Source: Planctomycetota bacterium
GTDB taxonomy: Bacteria; Planctomycetota; UBA1135; UBA2386
DNA: 64,000 nt
Assembly (NCBI GenBank): GCA_016716265.1
Contig: JADJWQ010000006.1
Coordinates: forward strand, 1,701,501-1,765,500
Direction: 5' to 3'
Shown: one piece after another, positions 40,926 to 50,012 of the stretch
How the letters are laid out: each line of letters opens with the position of its first letter
Position numbering within the stretch: position 1 is the stretch's first letter
Made by a program: the position numbers and the translations under genes
Notes under the pieces: generated by a model
Told to the model about the DNA's origin: nothing
Database searches by the model: none
Seen by the model: the letters and a program-made list of their open reading frames with translations, nothing else

Positions 40926-41802
40926 CGTGCGCCTCCGTGGTCCTGGCTGCCACACGGAACGCCGGCGCGACGGGGACACGGTCCGTCGCGCCTCGGCGGA
41001 CTTCGCGGCAGCGGTGGTCACTCGCCAGCGAATCCGATCTCGGACGGCGGGTCGGGATTGTATCGCGGCGGACGGTGGGAGAGCGCTGCCCGCTCCGCCG
41101 CGGACCGGGCATAGGTGGAATCCCCAGCGTGGCAGTCGAAGCCGGCGACGGGCCTGCCTGCGGGTCGTTCAGCCGCAGCGCCACACCGTGGTATCGAGGG
41201 TGCGTCCAGATCGCGCGCACGGCACGCCCCCGCACTCGAGCTCCGCGGCGTGAGCGACCCGCACGAGCTGGGGCGTCAGGTCGGGAACGTCGTCACGTGG
41301 CCATCCGTCTGCATGTTCCCATTTCCGACGCTGGGACCGCGATGAGCGAAGTCGCGCGGACCTCCATCGCCAGACAACTGTGAGCGTCGATCGTGCAATG
41401 TCCTCGCATGCCATTCCATGGACACCGCAGTCCGTACGATCGCGGTCTTCGAGGGAAAGGCCCGCAATGGCACGTACCGGGCGGACGCCAGCCCACGCTG
41501 CTCGCTGGCGGGGACGATTCATGCGATCGCGTCGCGAGGTTGCGCAGATCGCGGGAGCCGAAGTGGGCGACGCGGCGCTCACCATCGTCGACCTCGCTCT
41601 CGACGACGATCGTCGGTTCGACCACGGCTGCCTGCTTCAGGCCGCCGCGCAGACCGGTCACGCCGACGCGGTACGGGTCGACCTCGCCCGTTCCGGGACC
41701 GCGCACGCGGCGGCCACGTCGTGCTTCCACGCGTCGACTCGACCGCGCGACGCTGCCGGGCGACGCTGGGCCCGTCTCCTGTCGCCCGTCGTTGCTCGAG
41801 CG
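40926..41802. other. Gap with no recognised gene
   Basis: About 880 bp upstream of the large kinase. It contains that gene's promoter. Frames on both strands have shadow-like composition, and no homology to known proteins was recognised. Confidence 0.45.
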
Positions 41803-41833
41803 GCGGCGGCCGGCGAGAGCCGGCCGCCGCTTT
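41803..41833 (+). terminator. Strong hairpin, probable rho-independent terminator
   Basis: A perfect 12-bp stem (GCGGCGGCCGGC and its complement) with a GAGA loop is followed by TTTC. The T tract is short, but the stem is very stable. No intact plus-strand gene lies upstream, so it may be left from a deleted transcription unit. Confidence 0.5.
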
Positions 41834-41847
41834 CGGCTGGTGGCTGT

Positions 41848-42518
41848 TCGACGACCGCACCGCTGGCAACGGATCTGCTCCGCGTGCGCGGGGCGGATCG
41901 ACTCCCTCGTCGAGCTCCTGAGCGGACGCCTGGCCGACGGCGTGGCGGACGTGCTGACCGATCCCCGGACCGGGATGGTCCCCGAACTGCACGAGGTCGA
42001 GGTCGATTGCTCGTGCCCGGACCGGGAGACGATGTGCAAGCACGTGGTCGCGGTCCTGCTCGGCGTCGGCGTGCGACTCGACCGGCAGCCCGAGCTGCGG
42101 TTCGCGCTCCGGAGGGTGGACCATGGCGAGTTGGTCGCCGCCGGCGCAGAGGGCGTCGCCGATGCGGTGACCGCCGCGGCGCCGGTCGCCGCAGAGCCGG
42201 ACGGCGCGGACCTCGGCGAGCTGTTCGGCATCGACCTGGCGCGGGGGTTCGACGAGAGCCCTGCTGCGGTCGCGCAGGCCGACGACCCGGCGCTCCGCAC
42301 GCGGCCGGTCCACCTCGACTCCGCCGCGAGCTCCGCGAGCGAGGCCGGACCCCCGGATCACTGCCGCCGAGCTCCGGTCCCGCGGCGTGCCGCCGCACGT
42401 GTTCCAGGGCTGGCTCCAGCGCGGCCTGCTCGAGCACTCGGGCGAGCGCGGCGTCTACGTCAGGACGCCCGGCACCGAGCAGCTGATCCGCACCTGGAAG
42501 CGGCGACGCGCGCGCTGA
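41848..42518 (+). pseudogene. SWIM zinc-finger protein, 5'-truncated and frameshifted
   Basis: The frame reads RWQRICSACAGRIDSLVELL, then the SWIM motif VDCSCPD followed by MCKHVVAVLLGVGVRLD, then PELRFALRRVDHGELV. This matches the middle of a bacterial SWIM zinc-finger family (CxC...CxH zinc ligands). The usual 100-residue N-terminal part is absent and replaced by unrelated DNA ending in a terminator-like hairpin. The C-terminal domain (ITAAELRSRGVPPHVFQGWL, GERGVYVRT) is in another frame; removing one C from the five at 42350-42354 joins them. It is a broken remnant whose nucleic-acid-related role is lost. Confidence 0.75.
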
Positions 42519-42532
42519 CCGCGACCGCGACG

Positions 42533-44959
42533 TCACTCGTCGGTGGTGACCCCCCCGCCGTCCGGCCGGGCGACGAGCGCGCCCGGCCGCGCCGGTGCCT
42601 GTCTCGCATCGCCCGACTCGGAGGCCCGCACCGTGCAGGCCGCGACCGTCCGGATCAGCTCCCGGCGGTCGATCGGCTTGGTCAGGAAGCCGTCGCAGCC
42701 GGCGTCGAGGCACTTCTGGCGGTCGCCGGCCATCGCGTGCGCGGTCAGCGCGAGGATCGGGCGGGTGTAGCCGTGGGCGCGCAGCGTGGCGGTCGCGGCG
42801 TAGCCGTCGAGCACCGGCATCTGCATGTCCATCAGCACGACGTCGAACGGCGCGCCCTCCTGGATCGCCGCGAGCACGGCGGCGATCGCCTCGCGCCCGT
42901 CGGCAGCGATATCGACCGTCGCACCGGCACGCTTCAGCAGGAACGACACCAGCCGCTGGTTGTCCGGCCCGTCCTCCGCCAGCAGCACGCGCGCGTCGAT
43001 CCGCGGTAGCTGCTCCTGGCGCTCGCGAGCGCGCGCGGCGGTCTCGGCCGCGAAGTCCTCGTAGCGGAGCAGCATGCCGCCAGCTTCGCCGCTCGACACC
43101 TCCGCGGGCAGCCGCAGCGTGAACGTGCTCCCGAACCCCTTGCGGCTCTGCACCGAGATCGACCCGCCGAGCAGCCGCGCGAGCCGCTGCGAGATCGCCA
43201 GTCCGAGCCCGGTTCCTCCGAAGCGGCGCGCGTGCGAGCTGTCGGCCTGCGAGAACGGTTTGAAGATGCGGGTCAGCTCGACCGCGCTCAGGCCGATCCC
43301 CGAGTCGATGACCTCGAAGCGCAGCTCGGGCGGCTCGTCGGCGTCGGCCGCGTAGCGCAGGCACACGTGCACGCCACCCGCCTGCGTGAACTTGATCGCA
43401 TTGCCGACCAGATTGGCGAGGATCTGCCGCAGTCGGGTCGGGTCGCTGCGCACGCCGCGCGGCAATGGCCAGGCGAAGTCGACGCCGAGCGAAACACCCT
43501 TCTCGTCGGCCCGCCCGCGCATCATGTCGACGATCTCGAGAACGACGTCGATCGGCGAGCAATCGACGAGCTCGACGCCCATGCGGCCGGCCTCGATCTT
43601 CGAGATGTCGAGGATGTCGTTGATGATCGCGAGCAGGTGCTCGCCGTTGCGACGGATCGTCGACACGAACTCCCCGACCGTGTCCGGCGTCAGGCCGCCC
43701 TCGCGCACCAGATCCGCGTAGCCGAGGATCGCGGTCATCGGCGTGCGGATCTCGTGGCTCATGTTCGCCAGGAAGTCGCTCTTCGCGCGGCTCGCGTCCT
43801 CCGCCGACGCCCGCGAGGCTTCGAGCTCCTGGTTCGAGCGACGCAGCTCCTCGTTCGTGAGCTTCAGATCGAGCAGCGGGGCGAGGTGACGCGACAGGTC
43901 GCTGCCGCTGTGGCCGAAGTCCTCGACGCTGCCCATCACGTTCGACGCGGCCAGCATCAGGAGACCGATCGCGCGGTCGTCGACGACCAGCGGGAAGGCG
44001 CCGAACACCTGCGCGTCCACCGAATCGAGCAGCACGTCGTCGAACTCGAGGCGGCCGTCGGGCGCGTGCAGCAGGATCGGCTCGCGGTGCCGAAGCACGG
44101 TGCCGAGGAACGATCCCGCCAGCGCGCGCGCGCGGGAAGTCTCGACATCGCCGAAGCCGGCGAGGCATGAGAACCGCAACGTCGCATCGCGCGGATCGAG
44201 GACGGCGAGACCAGCGGCTCGGAAGCACGACGACTCGCGCAGTGCGATCGCCATCTGGTCCACGGCGGGCTCGAGATCGCGCACGCGGAGCGCGATCGCC
44301 GTCAGCTCGTTGAGGAGCCAGAGCTGCATGTTGCTCCGGTGCAGCCGCTCCTCGATGCGCTTGAGGTCACCGGTCTCGATCGCGATCAGCGCGCCGCCGC
44401 GGCCGTCTTCTCCGAGCCGCGATGCCGACACGAGCACCGGCACCCGACGCGCGTCGCGCGTGACGAACTCGGACTCGACGACACGCGGCACCAGCGCGTC
44501 GTCGAACAGACGTCGCAGGAGCTCGTCGAGCAGCTCCGCGTCCTCGCCGAGTAGCTGCGTGAGCTCGGCACCGGCGATGCGCTCGCCCTCGACCCCGAGC
44601 AGCGAGCGCGCGGCCGAGTTGAGCCAGGTCACGCGACGGGCGCCGTCCACGGTGACGACCGCACAGCCGAGACCGTCGACCAGCTCCGCCAACCGCCGCC
44701 GTTCGTGGTCCGCCCGGCGCAGCGCGCGCGCCTGACGCTCGACCGCCCGCACCAGGACCGGCCCGTCGGCCGCCACTCCGAGCGCGGCCTGCAACGCGCG
44801 GCGCTCCCGCCGGCGGGCACGGCGCGAGGCGAGCGCGACCAGCAGCGCGACGACCGCGATCAGAGCGCTCCCGAGGACCGGCCCGCCGAGGAGCTGAAAC
44901 CCCTCTGCGGCGGCCGGCTCCAGGCCTCCGACGTCCAGTTGCTCCAGGCTCGAGAGCAT
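42533..44959 (-). CDS. Hybrid sensor histidine kinase with PAS, GAF and receiver domains
   Basis: An 808-residue signalling protein. One N-terminal membrane span (VLGSALIAVVALLVALA, about 28-45) leads to a coiled segment, a PAS domain (about 88-200) and a GAF-like domain (about 215-370). The dimerisation/phosphoacceptor motif is FLANMSHEIRTPM (His about 401). The ATP-binding domain has NAIKFTQ, GIGL and GGTGLGLAIS. A C-terminal receiver domain carries VVLMDMQMPVLDGY (Asp about 707) and a conserved lysine in LTKPIDRREL. A typical hybrid kinase would pass phosphate to a separate Hpt protein, and none is adjacent. The signal is unknown. Confidence 0.93.
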   Translation of the reverse strand: MLSSLEQLDVGGLEPAAAEGFQLLGGPVLGSALIAVVALLVALASRRARRRERRALQAALGVAADGPVLVRAVERQARALRRADHERRRLAELVDGLGCAVVTVDGARRVTWLNSAARSLLGVEGERIAGAELTQLLGEDAELLDELLRRLFDDALVPRVVESEFVTRDARRVPVLVSASRLGEDGRGGALIAIETGDLKRIEERLHRSNMQLWLLNELTAIALRVRDLEPAVDQMAIALRESSCFRAAGLAVLDPRDATLRFSCLAGFGDVETSRARALAGSFLGTVLRHREPILLHAPDGRLEFDDVLLDSVDAQVFGAFPLVVDDRAIGLLMLAASNVMGSVEDFGHSGSDLSRHLAPLLDLKLTNEELRRSNQELEASRASAEDASRAKSDFLANMSHEIRTPMTAILGYADLVREGGLTPDTVGEFVSTIRRNGEHLLAIINDILDISKIEAGRMGVELVDCSPIDVVLEIVDMMRGRADEKGVSLGVDFAWPLPRGVRSDPTRLRQILANLVGNAIKFTQAGGVHVCLRYAADADEPPELRFEVIDSGIGLSAVELTRIFKPFSQADSSHARRFGGTGLGLAISQRLARLLGGSISVQSRKGFGSTFTLRLPAEVSSGEAGGMLLRYEDFAAETAARARERQEQLPRIDARVLLAEDGPDNQRLVSFLLKRAGATVDIAADGREAIAAVLAAIQEGAPFDVVLMDMQMPVLDGYAATATLRAHGYTRPILALTAHAMAGDRQKCLDAGCDGFLTKPIDRRELIRTVAACTVRASESGDARQAPARPGALVARPDGGGVTTDE

Positions 44960-45116
44960 CGTCGCGGTGTGCTTCCCGGGTACCGATCGGCATGCGGGAG
45001 CCCCGAACTTGCGCCGGCATCGCGCTCGGCGCGCCGCGAGATCCCGAGCCGGGAACGCACCGAGGACCCGTGCCGCGCTGGCACCCTTGCCGTCGCGGTG
45101 GCAGGGGCCGGTCCGA

Positions 45117-46028
45117 TCAGCGATCGGCCTGCCACGCGAAGCCGACGTGGATCGCGGGGTGGTCGGACAGCGGCTCCCCGGTGCCGTCGACGAATTCGCC
45201 GGCGACCTGCCAGCTCGTCGCGGTCAGCTCCACACCACCGCCGGAGCGGTACAGCACGCGGTCGATGTGCGAGCGGTCGTCGGCCAGCTCGCGGCCGGCA
45301 TCGCGCAACGCGGCGCCGCGACACAGGCCGTCGAGCACCGGCCCGTCGCGCGCCGAGTCAGGCCACGCGTTGAAGTCACCCGCGACGATCACCGCGCGCC
45401 CGGCCGAGACCCCTGCGAGGTGGTCGGCGAGCGCCGCGAAGCCGCGCGCGCGCGAGTCGTGATCCTCGTCCGAGCCGCCGGCGTCGGCGTGCAGGCCGTA
45501 GACGTCGACGTCCACGCCCGGCGCGAGCGTGACGCGGGCCACGTCGAAGCCCTTCTCGGACAGCGCGTCGCTGCCGTGGCCGCGCACGCCGTGCAGCACC
45601 GGCCACATCACGCGCTCGTGGTCGCGCCAGGGGAATCGCGACAGGCGCGTGAGACCGTCGCCGACCGGCGCGCGCGTCGGCCGCTTCGGCTCGCTGACGA
45701 ACGGGAGGCCGGCGTCGGCGACGAGGTCGTCGTGCCAGTACCCGAAGTCCTCTTGCAGCAGGACGAGGTCGTAGCTGGCGAGCAGCGGCGAGATCAGCGC
45801 GTGATTGCGCGCCGGCCGCGAGCGGGACAGCCCGGCGGGCAGGCCCGCGACGTTGTAGGTGAGCAGCTCGAAGGTCCCGGCCCGCGTGGCGGAGGGCCGC
45901 TCCGCCGGATCGGACGACGCGCAGCCCACCCCGAGGATCGCTACCATCGCGAGGAGCAGGCGGCGCGCGAGCGGTCCCGCGCGAGACGTACGGCGCAATT
46001 CCGGTTCAGCCACGGCGCTTGCCAGCAT
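45117..46028 (-). CDS. Lipoprotein of the endonuclease/exonuclease/phosphatase family
   Basis: A 303-residue exported lipoprotein. A long N-terminal signal ends in the lipobox LGVGC (about residue 36). The mature part has the EEP fold motifs: LLTYNVAGLP (Asn metal ligand region), LLQED (glutamate), GLTRLSRFP, YGLHADAG (histidine), GDFNAWPDS (Asp/Asn) and SDHPAI (Asp/His). All catalytic positions of the DNase I/sphingomyelinase-type superfamily appear present. It is probably a surface or periplasmic phosphodiesterase acting on nucleic acid or phospholipid; substrate unknown. It is divergent from 46081-46686 with 52 bp between the starts. Confidence 0.85.
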   Translation of the reverse strand: MLASAVAEPELRRTSRAGPLARRLLLAMVAILGVGCASSDPAERPSATRAGTFELLTYNVAGLPAGLSRSRPARNHALISPLLASYDLVLLQEDFGYWHDDLVADAGLPFVSEPKRPTRAPVGDGLTRLSRFPWRDHERVMWPVLHGVRGHGSDALSEKGFDVARVTLAPGVDVDVYGLHADAGGSDEDHDSRARGFAALADHLAGVSAGRAVIVAGDFNAWPDSARDGPVLDGLCRGAALRDAGRELADDRSHIDRVLYRSGGGVELTATSWQVAGEFVDGTGEPLSDHPAIHVGFAWQADR

Positions 46029-46080
46029 GTCACCGCGGGGTGCTCAGCGCGAGCGCGCGGACCCGCCGAGGAGCTGCGAA

Positions 46081-46686
46081 ATGCGCCCGATCGAGTACGT
46101 GATCGACACCGACGACCGGATCGTCGCCGCGGCGGGCGGCTGGTCGGAGTTCGCTGCGGAGAACGACGCTCCCGAGCTGAGCCCCGCGCGCGTACTCGGC
46201 ACGCCGCTGCTCGACTGGTTCGCCGGCGACGACCTGCGCCAGCTCTGGCGCGAGCTGCTCGCGGTCTGCCGCCGCACCAACACGGCTCGGACCTTCCCGT
46301 ACCGCTGCGACGCACCGGACTTCCGGCGCGCGCTACGGATGACGCTGACGCCGCGCCCGGACGGCTCGCTGCACTTCCGGTCCGTGCTCGATCACCAGCA
46401 ACAGCGACCGCGCCTCGAGCTGCTCCGCCGCGACATCCCGCGCCGCGAGCAGTTCGTGCTGCTGTGCAGCTGGTGCAAGTGCATGAAGATGCCGAGCGGC
46501 GCGTGGGCGGACCTCGAGATCGCCGTCACGCGGGAGGGGCTGCTGAACGGCGCGGACATGCCGCAGCTGTCGCACGGCATCTGCCCGAGCTGCCGCGACC
46601 TGCTGCTCGGCGGCCCGCTCCAGCCCGCGTCCGGTGGACCGTGGACCGGCACCGCCAGCGTTCCGCGGCGCGACCTCGCCTGCTGA
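46081..46686 (+). CDS. PAS-like protein with cysteine-rich C-terminal motif
   Basis: A 201-residue cytoplasmic protein. Residues 1-120 look like a divergent PAS sensor domain (YVIDTDDRIVAAAGGWSEFA, LDWFAGDDLRQLW). Residues 140-185 carry LLCSWCKCMKMPSGAWADLE and LSHGICPSCRDLL. The pattern CSWCK...W...E...HGICPxC occurs at the end of many bacterial signalling proteins and could bind a metal or respond to redox. No output domain is attached, so it may act by protein binding. The ATG has a GAGG site. It is divergent from the EEP lipoprotein; the hybrid kinase is just beyond that gene. Confidence 0.7.
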   Translation: MRPIEYVIDTDDRIVAAAGGWSEFAAENDAPELSPARVLGTPLLDWFAGDDLRQLWRELLAVCRRTNTARTFPYRCDAPDFRRALRMTLTPRPDGSLHFRSVLDHQQQRPRLELLRRDIPRREQFVLLCSWCKCMKMPSGAWADLEIAVTREGLLNGADMPQLSHGICPSCRDLLLGGPLQPASGGPWTGTASVPRRDLAC

Positions 46687-46911
46687 CGCACGGCATCCGC
46701 GCCCGGGCGGCGCTCGCCGCGCTGAAATCGCATCGTTCCGGGACGCGTTCTCCTCAGGACGTGCGCATCGGGCCCGGCGACGCCTCGCGCGGCCGACCGC
46801 CCGGACCGCGCGCACCAGGGTTCACCCGCAGTGCGCGCTCCGGCCTCGCTCGCGCGGCGCAGCCACCTGAGGGCATCGCGCACCCCGTCTCCTCTCTCCG
46901 CGGTTCCAAGC

Positions 46912-49900
46912 ATGGATGCGACTCGTACCCGGACGCGCGTCGGGCAGTTGCTCGCCGCCGCGTCGCTGTCCCTCGCCGCCGCCGCGCAAACGCCGATCGG
47001 CGGCACCCTCTACGACGGCAATGGTGGCCCGCTGCGCACCGGCGTCGTCTACCACACGACGACCCACGTGACGGTCCCGGCCGGCCAGACCCTGACCGCC
47101 GAGGCCGGCGCGATCGTCAAGCTGAACGGCCACGAGTTCGCCGTCCTCGGCACGTTCATCGCCCAGGGCACGGCGACCGCGCCGGTGATCCTGACGTCGA
47201 TCCACGACGATGCCGCGGGCGGCGACACCAATGGCAATGGCGCCGCGACCGTCCCGGCCCCCAATCAGTGGTACGGCGTCCGCCTGACCGACACTGCGGA
47301 CGCGAGCCAGCTGCGACATGTGATCGTCCGCTACACCGGCTGGGGCTACCACTCGACAATCGATCTCCTGTCGGCGAACGCGAGCATCACGGACTGCACG
47401 TTCAGCGACGGCGGCTACGGCGGCATGCACCTCGACGCGGGGGCACGCCCACAGGTCGCGCGCTGCACGTTCGAGCGGATCGACAACCACCCCGCCGTGT
47501 TCGGCGCGGCGTTCGACGCCGTGCCGGGCTTCGTCGACGGTACGGTCTCCGCGTGCGGTGGCGGCAACTACCTGCGGGTCGACACGACGACGGTCGCCGG
47601 CAACGTCACGGTCCAGCCCCGCAACTGCCTCGGCGCCGCCCTCGTCTTCACGAACCACCTCGCCGTCCCGCTCGGCACCAGCCTGACGCTCGATGCCGGT
47701 GTCGTCCTGAAGCCGATCTCCGGCCAGGCGATCGAAGTCGCCGGTGAGTTCCACGCCAACGGATCCGCCGCCGAGCCCGTCGTGCTGACGTCGTACCTCG
47801 ACGACACCGCAGGCGGCGACACCAACGGCGACGGCAATGCCACGAGTCCCGCGCCGAACCAATGGTACGGCCTGCGCTTCCAATCGACCGCCGACGCGAG
47901 CACGCTCCGCTACACGTCCGTGCGCTACAGCGGCTGGGGCTACTGGCCGGCCGTGACGGTCGAGTCGGCGGACGTCACGATCGAGGATTGCTCGATCCGC
48001 GACGGTGGCAACGGAGGCATGCGACTCGACAGCCTCGCACGACCGTCGGTCGCCCGCTGCTCGTTCGAACGGATCGCCAGCAACCCGGCGATCTACGGGT
48101 GCGCGATCGACGCCGTGCCCGGCTTCGTCGACAACTCGGTGTCGAGCTGCCCCGGCGGCGGCTACCTGCGCATGGACGCGACGACGCTCGTCGGCGACGT
48201 CACGCTCGGCCCGCGCAATCAGCCCGGTGGCGCACTGACGTTCGCAAATCACCTGGCGATACCGCAAGGAACGTCGCTGACGCTCGCCGCGGGCGTCGTC
48301 CTGAAGCCGATGTCGACGTTCGCCATCCAGGTCGCCGGCACGCTCCGTACAGCGGGGACCGCCGCGGCACCCGTCGTCCTGACGTCGATCCACGACGACA
48401 CCGTGGGTGGCGACACGAACGGCAACGGCAACGCGACGGCCGGGGGACCGAATCAGTGGTACGGCGTGAAGTTCGACCCGACCGCGGGAGGCAGCACGCT
48501 CGAGCACACGATCGTCCGCTACGCCGGGTGGGGCTACTGGCCCACGGTCAGCTCCGACTCCGCGAGCATCACGATGTCGGACTGCGTGCTGTCGGACAGC
48601 GGCAACGGCGGCCTGCGCCTCGACGCCAACGGCCGGCCCCGCGTCACGCATTGTTCGTTCGAGCGGATCGCGAACGCTCCGGCCGTGTTCGGGGCGAGCT
48701 GGCCCGCCGTGGCCGGCTTCTGGGACAACACCGTCGCCGGCTGTCCGGGCGGCGGCTACCTCCGCGTCGACGACACCGGACTCACCGGCAACGCCTGGAT
48801 CGGCGCGCGGAGCTGCCTCGGCGGCGCGCTCGTGATCAACGGCAACGCGATCGTCGCAGCGGGCGCACGCCTCACCCTGATCGGCGGCGTCGTGTTGAAG
48901 CCGCTGTCGACCCACGCGATCACCGTGCACGGCCGACTGGACGTCGAGGGGCCGGTCGTGATCACGTCGTACGCCGATGACGTGTTCGGCGGCGATACGA
49001 ACGGTGACGGCAATGCGACCACCGGCGCGCCGAGCCAATGGTACGGCTTGCGCCTCGAGTCGGACGCGTCGGGAACGCTCGACCGCCTGCTGATCCGCTG
49101 CGCCGGCTGGGGCTACTGGCCCGGCCTGTACGGGGCGAGCCCCGCGGTGGTCCTGCGCGGGTGCCGCACGGAGTTCTGCGGCAACGGTGGCATCGTGCTC
49201 CAGGACGCGCTCGTCGCCCAGGACCTCGTCGCGTTCGGCGTGCTCGGCGACGGCATCACGGTCAACGGCGGCGTCTTCGACCTGCGGCGTTGCACGAGCG
49301 CCTACGTCACCGGCTACGGCATCCGCCGTGGCGGCGGCTTCACCGGGGCCGCGCGGAGCTGCATCTCGTGGTTCAACAACGGCGCCGGCTTCCAGGGCTT
49401 CGCCCGGGACACGGTGCACTACTCCGACGGCTCGGGCATCACCGGTGGCAGCGGCAACTTCGACCGCGACCCGCTGTTCGCCGATGCGGGCAGCGGGAAT
49501 CTCACGCTGCTGCCGGGATCGCCGAGCATCGATGCGGGCGCTCCCACCGACCTGCCGTCCGGCCTCGACCCGCTCGGCAATCCGCGCCTGCTCGACGGCG
49601 ATCTCGACGGCGCGATGCGCGTCGACCAGGGCGCCCACGAGTACGGCCACTGCGCGCTGCTCGTGAGCGGCGATCCGTCGCCCGGCTCGACGCTGACGAT
49701 CCGGACCGCCTCGACGCCGTCGATCGGCGCCGGGCTGCTGGCGATCGGCCTGCCGACGGTGACGCCGCTGCAGCTGTTCCAGCTCGGCTTCCTGCAGCTC
49801 GACTTCGTCGGGCCGTTCCTGTCGTTGCCGTGGCCGACCACCGGGGCGGTGCCCGTGACGGTGCCGCCGGAGATCGGGACCCCGCTGCTGCTCGGCTTCC

Positions 49901-49971
49901 AGTACGTCGGCATCAGCGACCCGACGCCGCACGGCAACGTCTCGAACCCGGTGTTCGTCGAGATCGACTGA
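46912..49971 (+). CDS. Secreted right-handed beta-helix protein with four long repeats
   Basis: A 1019-residue exported protein with a signal peptide (MDATRTRTRVGQLLAAASLS, ending AAAQ). Four repeats of about 198 residues make up residues 50-840. Each has TL..AG.VLKP, VLTS..DD..GGDTNG, NQWYGVR, IVRY.GWGYW and CSFERI. The DNA repeats have a period of about 583-594 bp. The pattern fits right-handed parallel beta-helix (pectate-lyase-like) proteins. A GG/DG-rich segment (DAGAPTDLPSGLDPLGNPRL, DQGAHEYG) precedes a 105-residue C-terminal beta domain shared with other secreted proteins here. No lyase catalytic residues were identified; surface carbohydrate binding is possible. The ribosome site is weak. 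Confidence 0.85.
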   Translation: MDATRTRTRVGQLLAAASLSLAAAAQTPIGGTLYDGNGGPLRTGVVYHTTTHVTVPAGQTLTAEAGAIVKLNGHEFAVLGTFIAQGTATAPVILTSIHDDAAGGDTNGNGAATVPAPNQWYGVRLTDTADASQLRHVIVRYTGWGYHSTIDLLSANASITDCTFSDGGYGGMHLDAGARPQVARCTFERIDNHPAVFGAAFDAVPGFVDGTVSACGGGNYLRVDTTTVAGNVTVQPRNCLGAALVFTNHLAVPLGTSLTLDAGVVLKPISGQAIEVAGEFHANGSAAEPVVLTSYLDDTAGGDTNGDGNATSPAPNQWYGLRFQSTADASTLRYTSVRYSGWGYWPAVTVESADVTIEDCSIRDGGNGGMRLDSLARPSVARCSFERIASNPAIYGCAIDAVPGFVDNSVSSCPGGGYLRMDATTLVGDVTLGPRNQPGGALTFANHLAIPQGTSLTLAAGVVLKPMSTFAIQVAGTLRTAGTAAAPVVLTSIHDDTVGGDTNGNGNATAGGPNQWYGVKFDPTAGGSTLEHTIVRYAGWGYWPTVSSDSASITMSDCVLSDSGNGGLRLDANGRPRVTHCSFERIANAPAVFGASWPAVAGFWDNTVAGCPGGGYLRVDDTGLTGNAWIGARSCLGGALVINGNAIVAAGARLTLIGGVVLKPLSTHAITVHGRLDVEGPVVITSYADDVFGGDTNGDGNATTGAPSQWYGLRLESDASGTLDRLLIRCAGWGYWPGLYGASPAVVLRGCRTEFCGNGGIVLQDALVAQDLVAFGVLGDGITVNGGVFDLRRCTSAYVTGYGIRRGGGFTGAARSCISWFNNGAGFQGFARDTVHYSDGSGITGGSGNFDRDPLFADAGSGNLTLLPGSPSIDAGAPTDLPSGLDPLGNPRLLDGDLDGAMRVDQGAHEYGHCALLVSGDPSPGSTLTIRTASTPSIGAGLLAIGLPTVTPLQLFQLGFLQLDFVGPFLSLPWPTTGAVPVTVPPEIGTPLLLGFQYVGISDPTPHGNVSNPVFVEID

Positions 49972-50012
49972 CGACCGCCGGGGCGCGCCGCCGCTACCAT
50001 GCGGCGGCCGCC

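Noticed and set aside
41169..41585. 138-codon minus-strand frame in the gap upstream of the large kinase
   Set aside because: No domain pattern, no ribosome site, and arginine/serine-rich shadow composition.
47190..49000. Regular repeats that could suggest a CRISPR or satellite array
   Set aside because: The repeats are about 590 bp long, in frame, and encode a repeated beta-helix protein. There are no short repeats with spacers.
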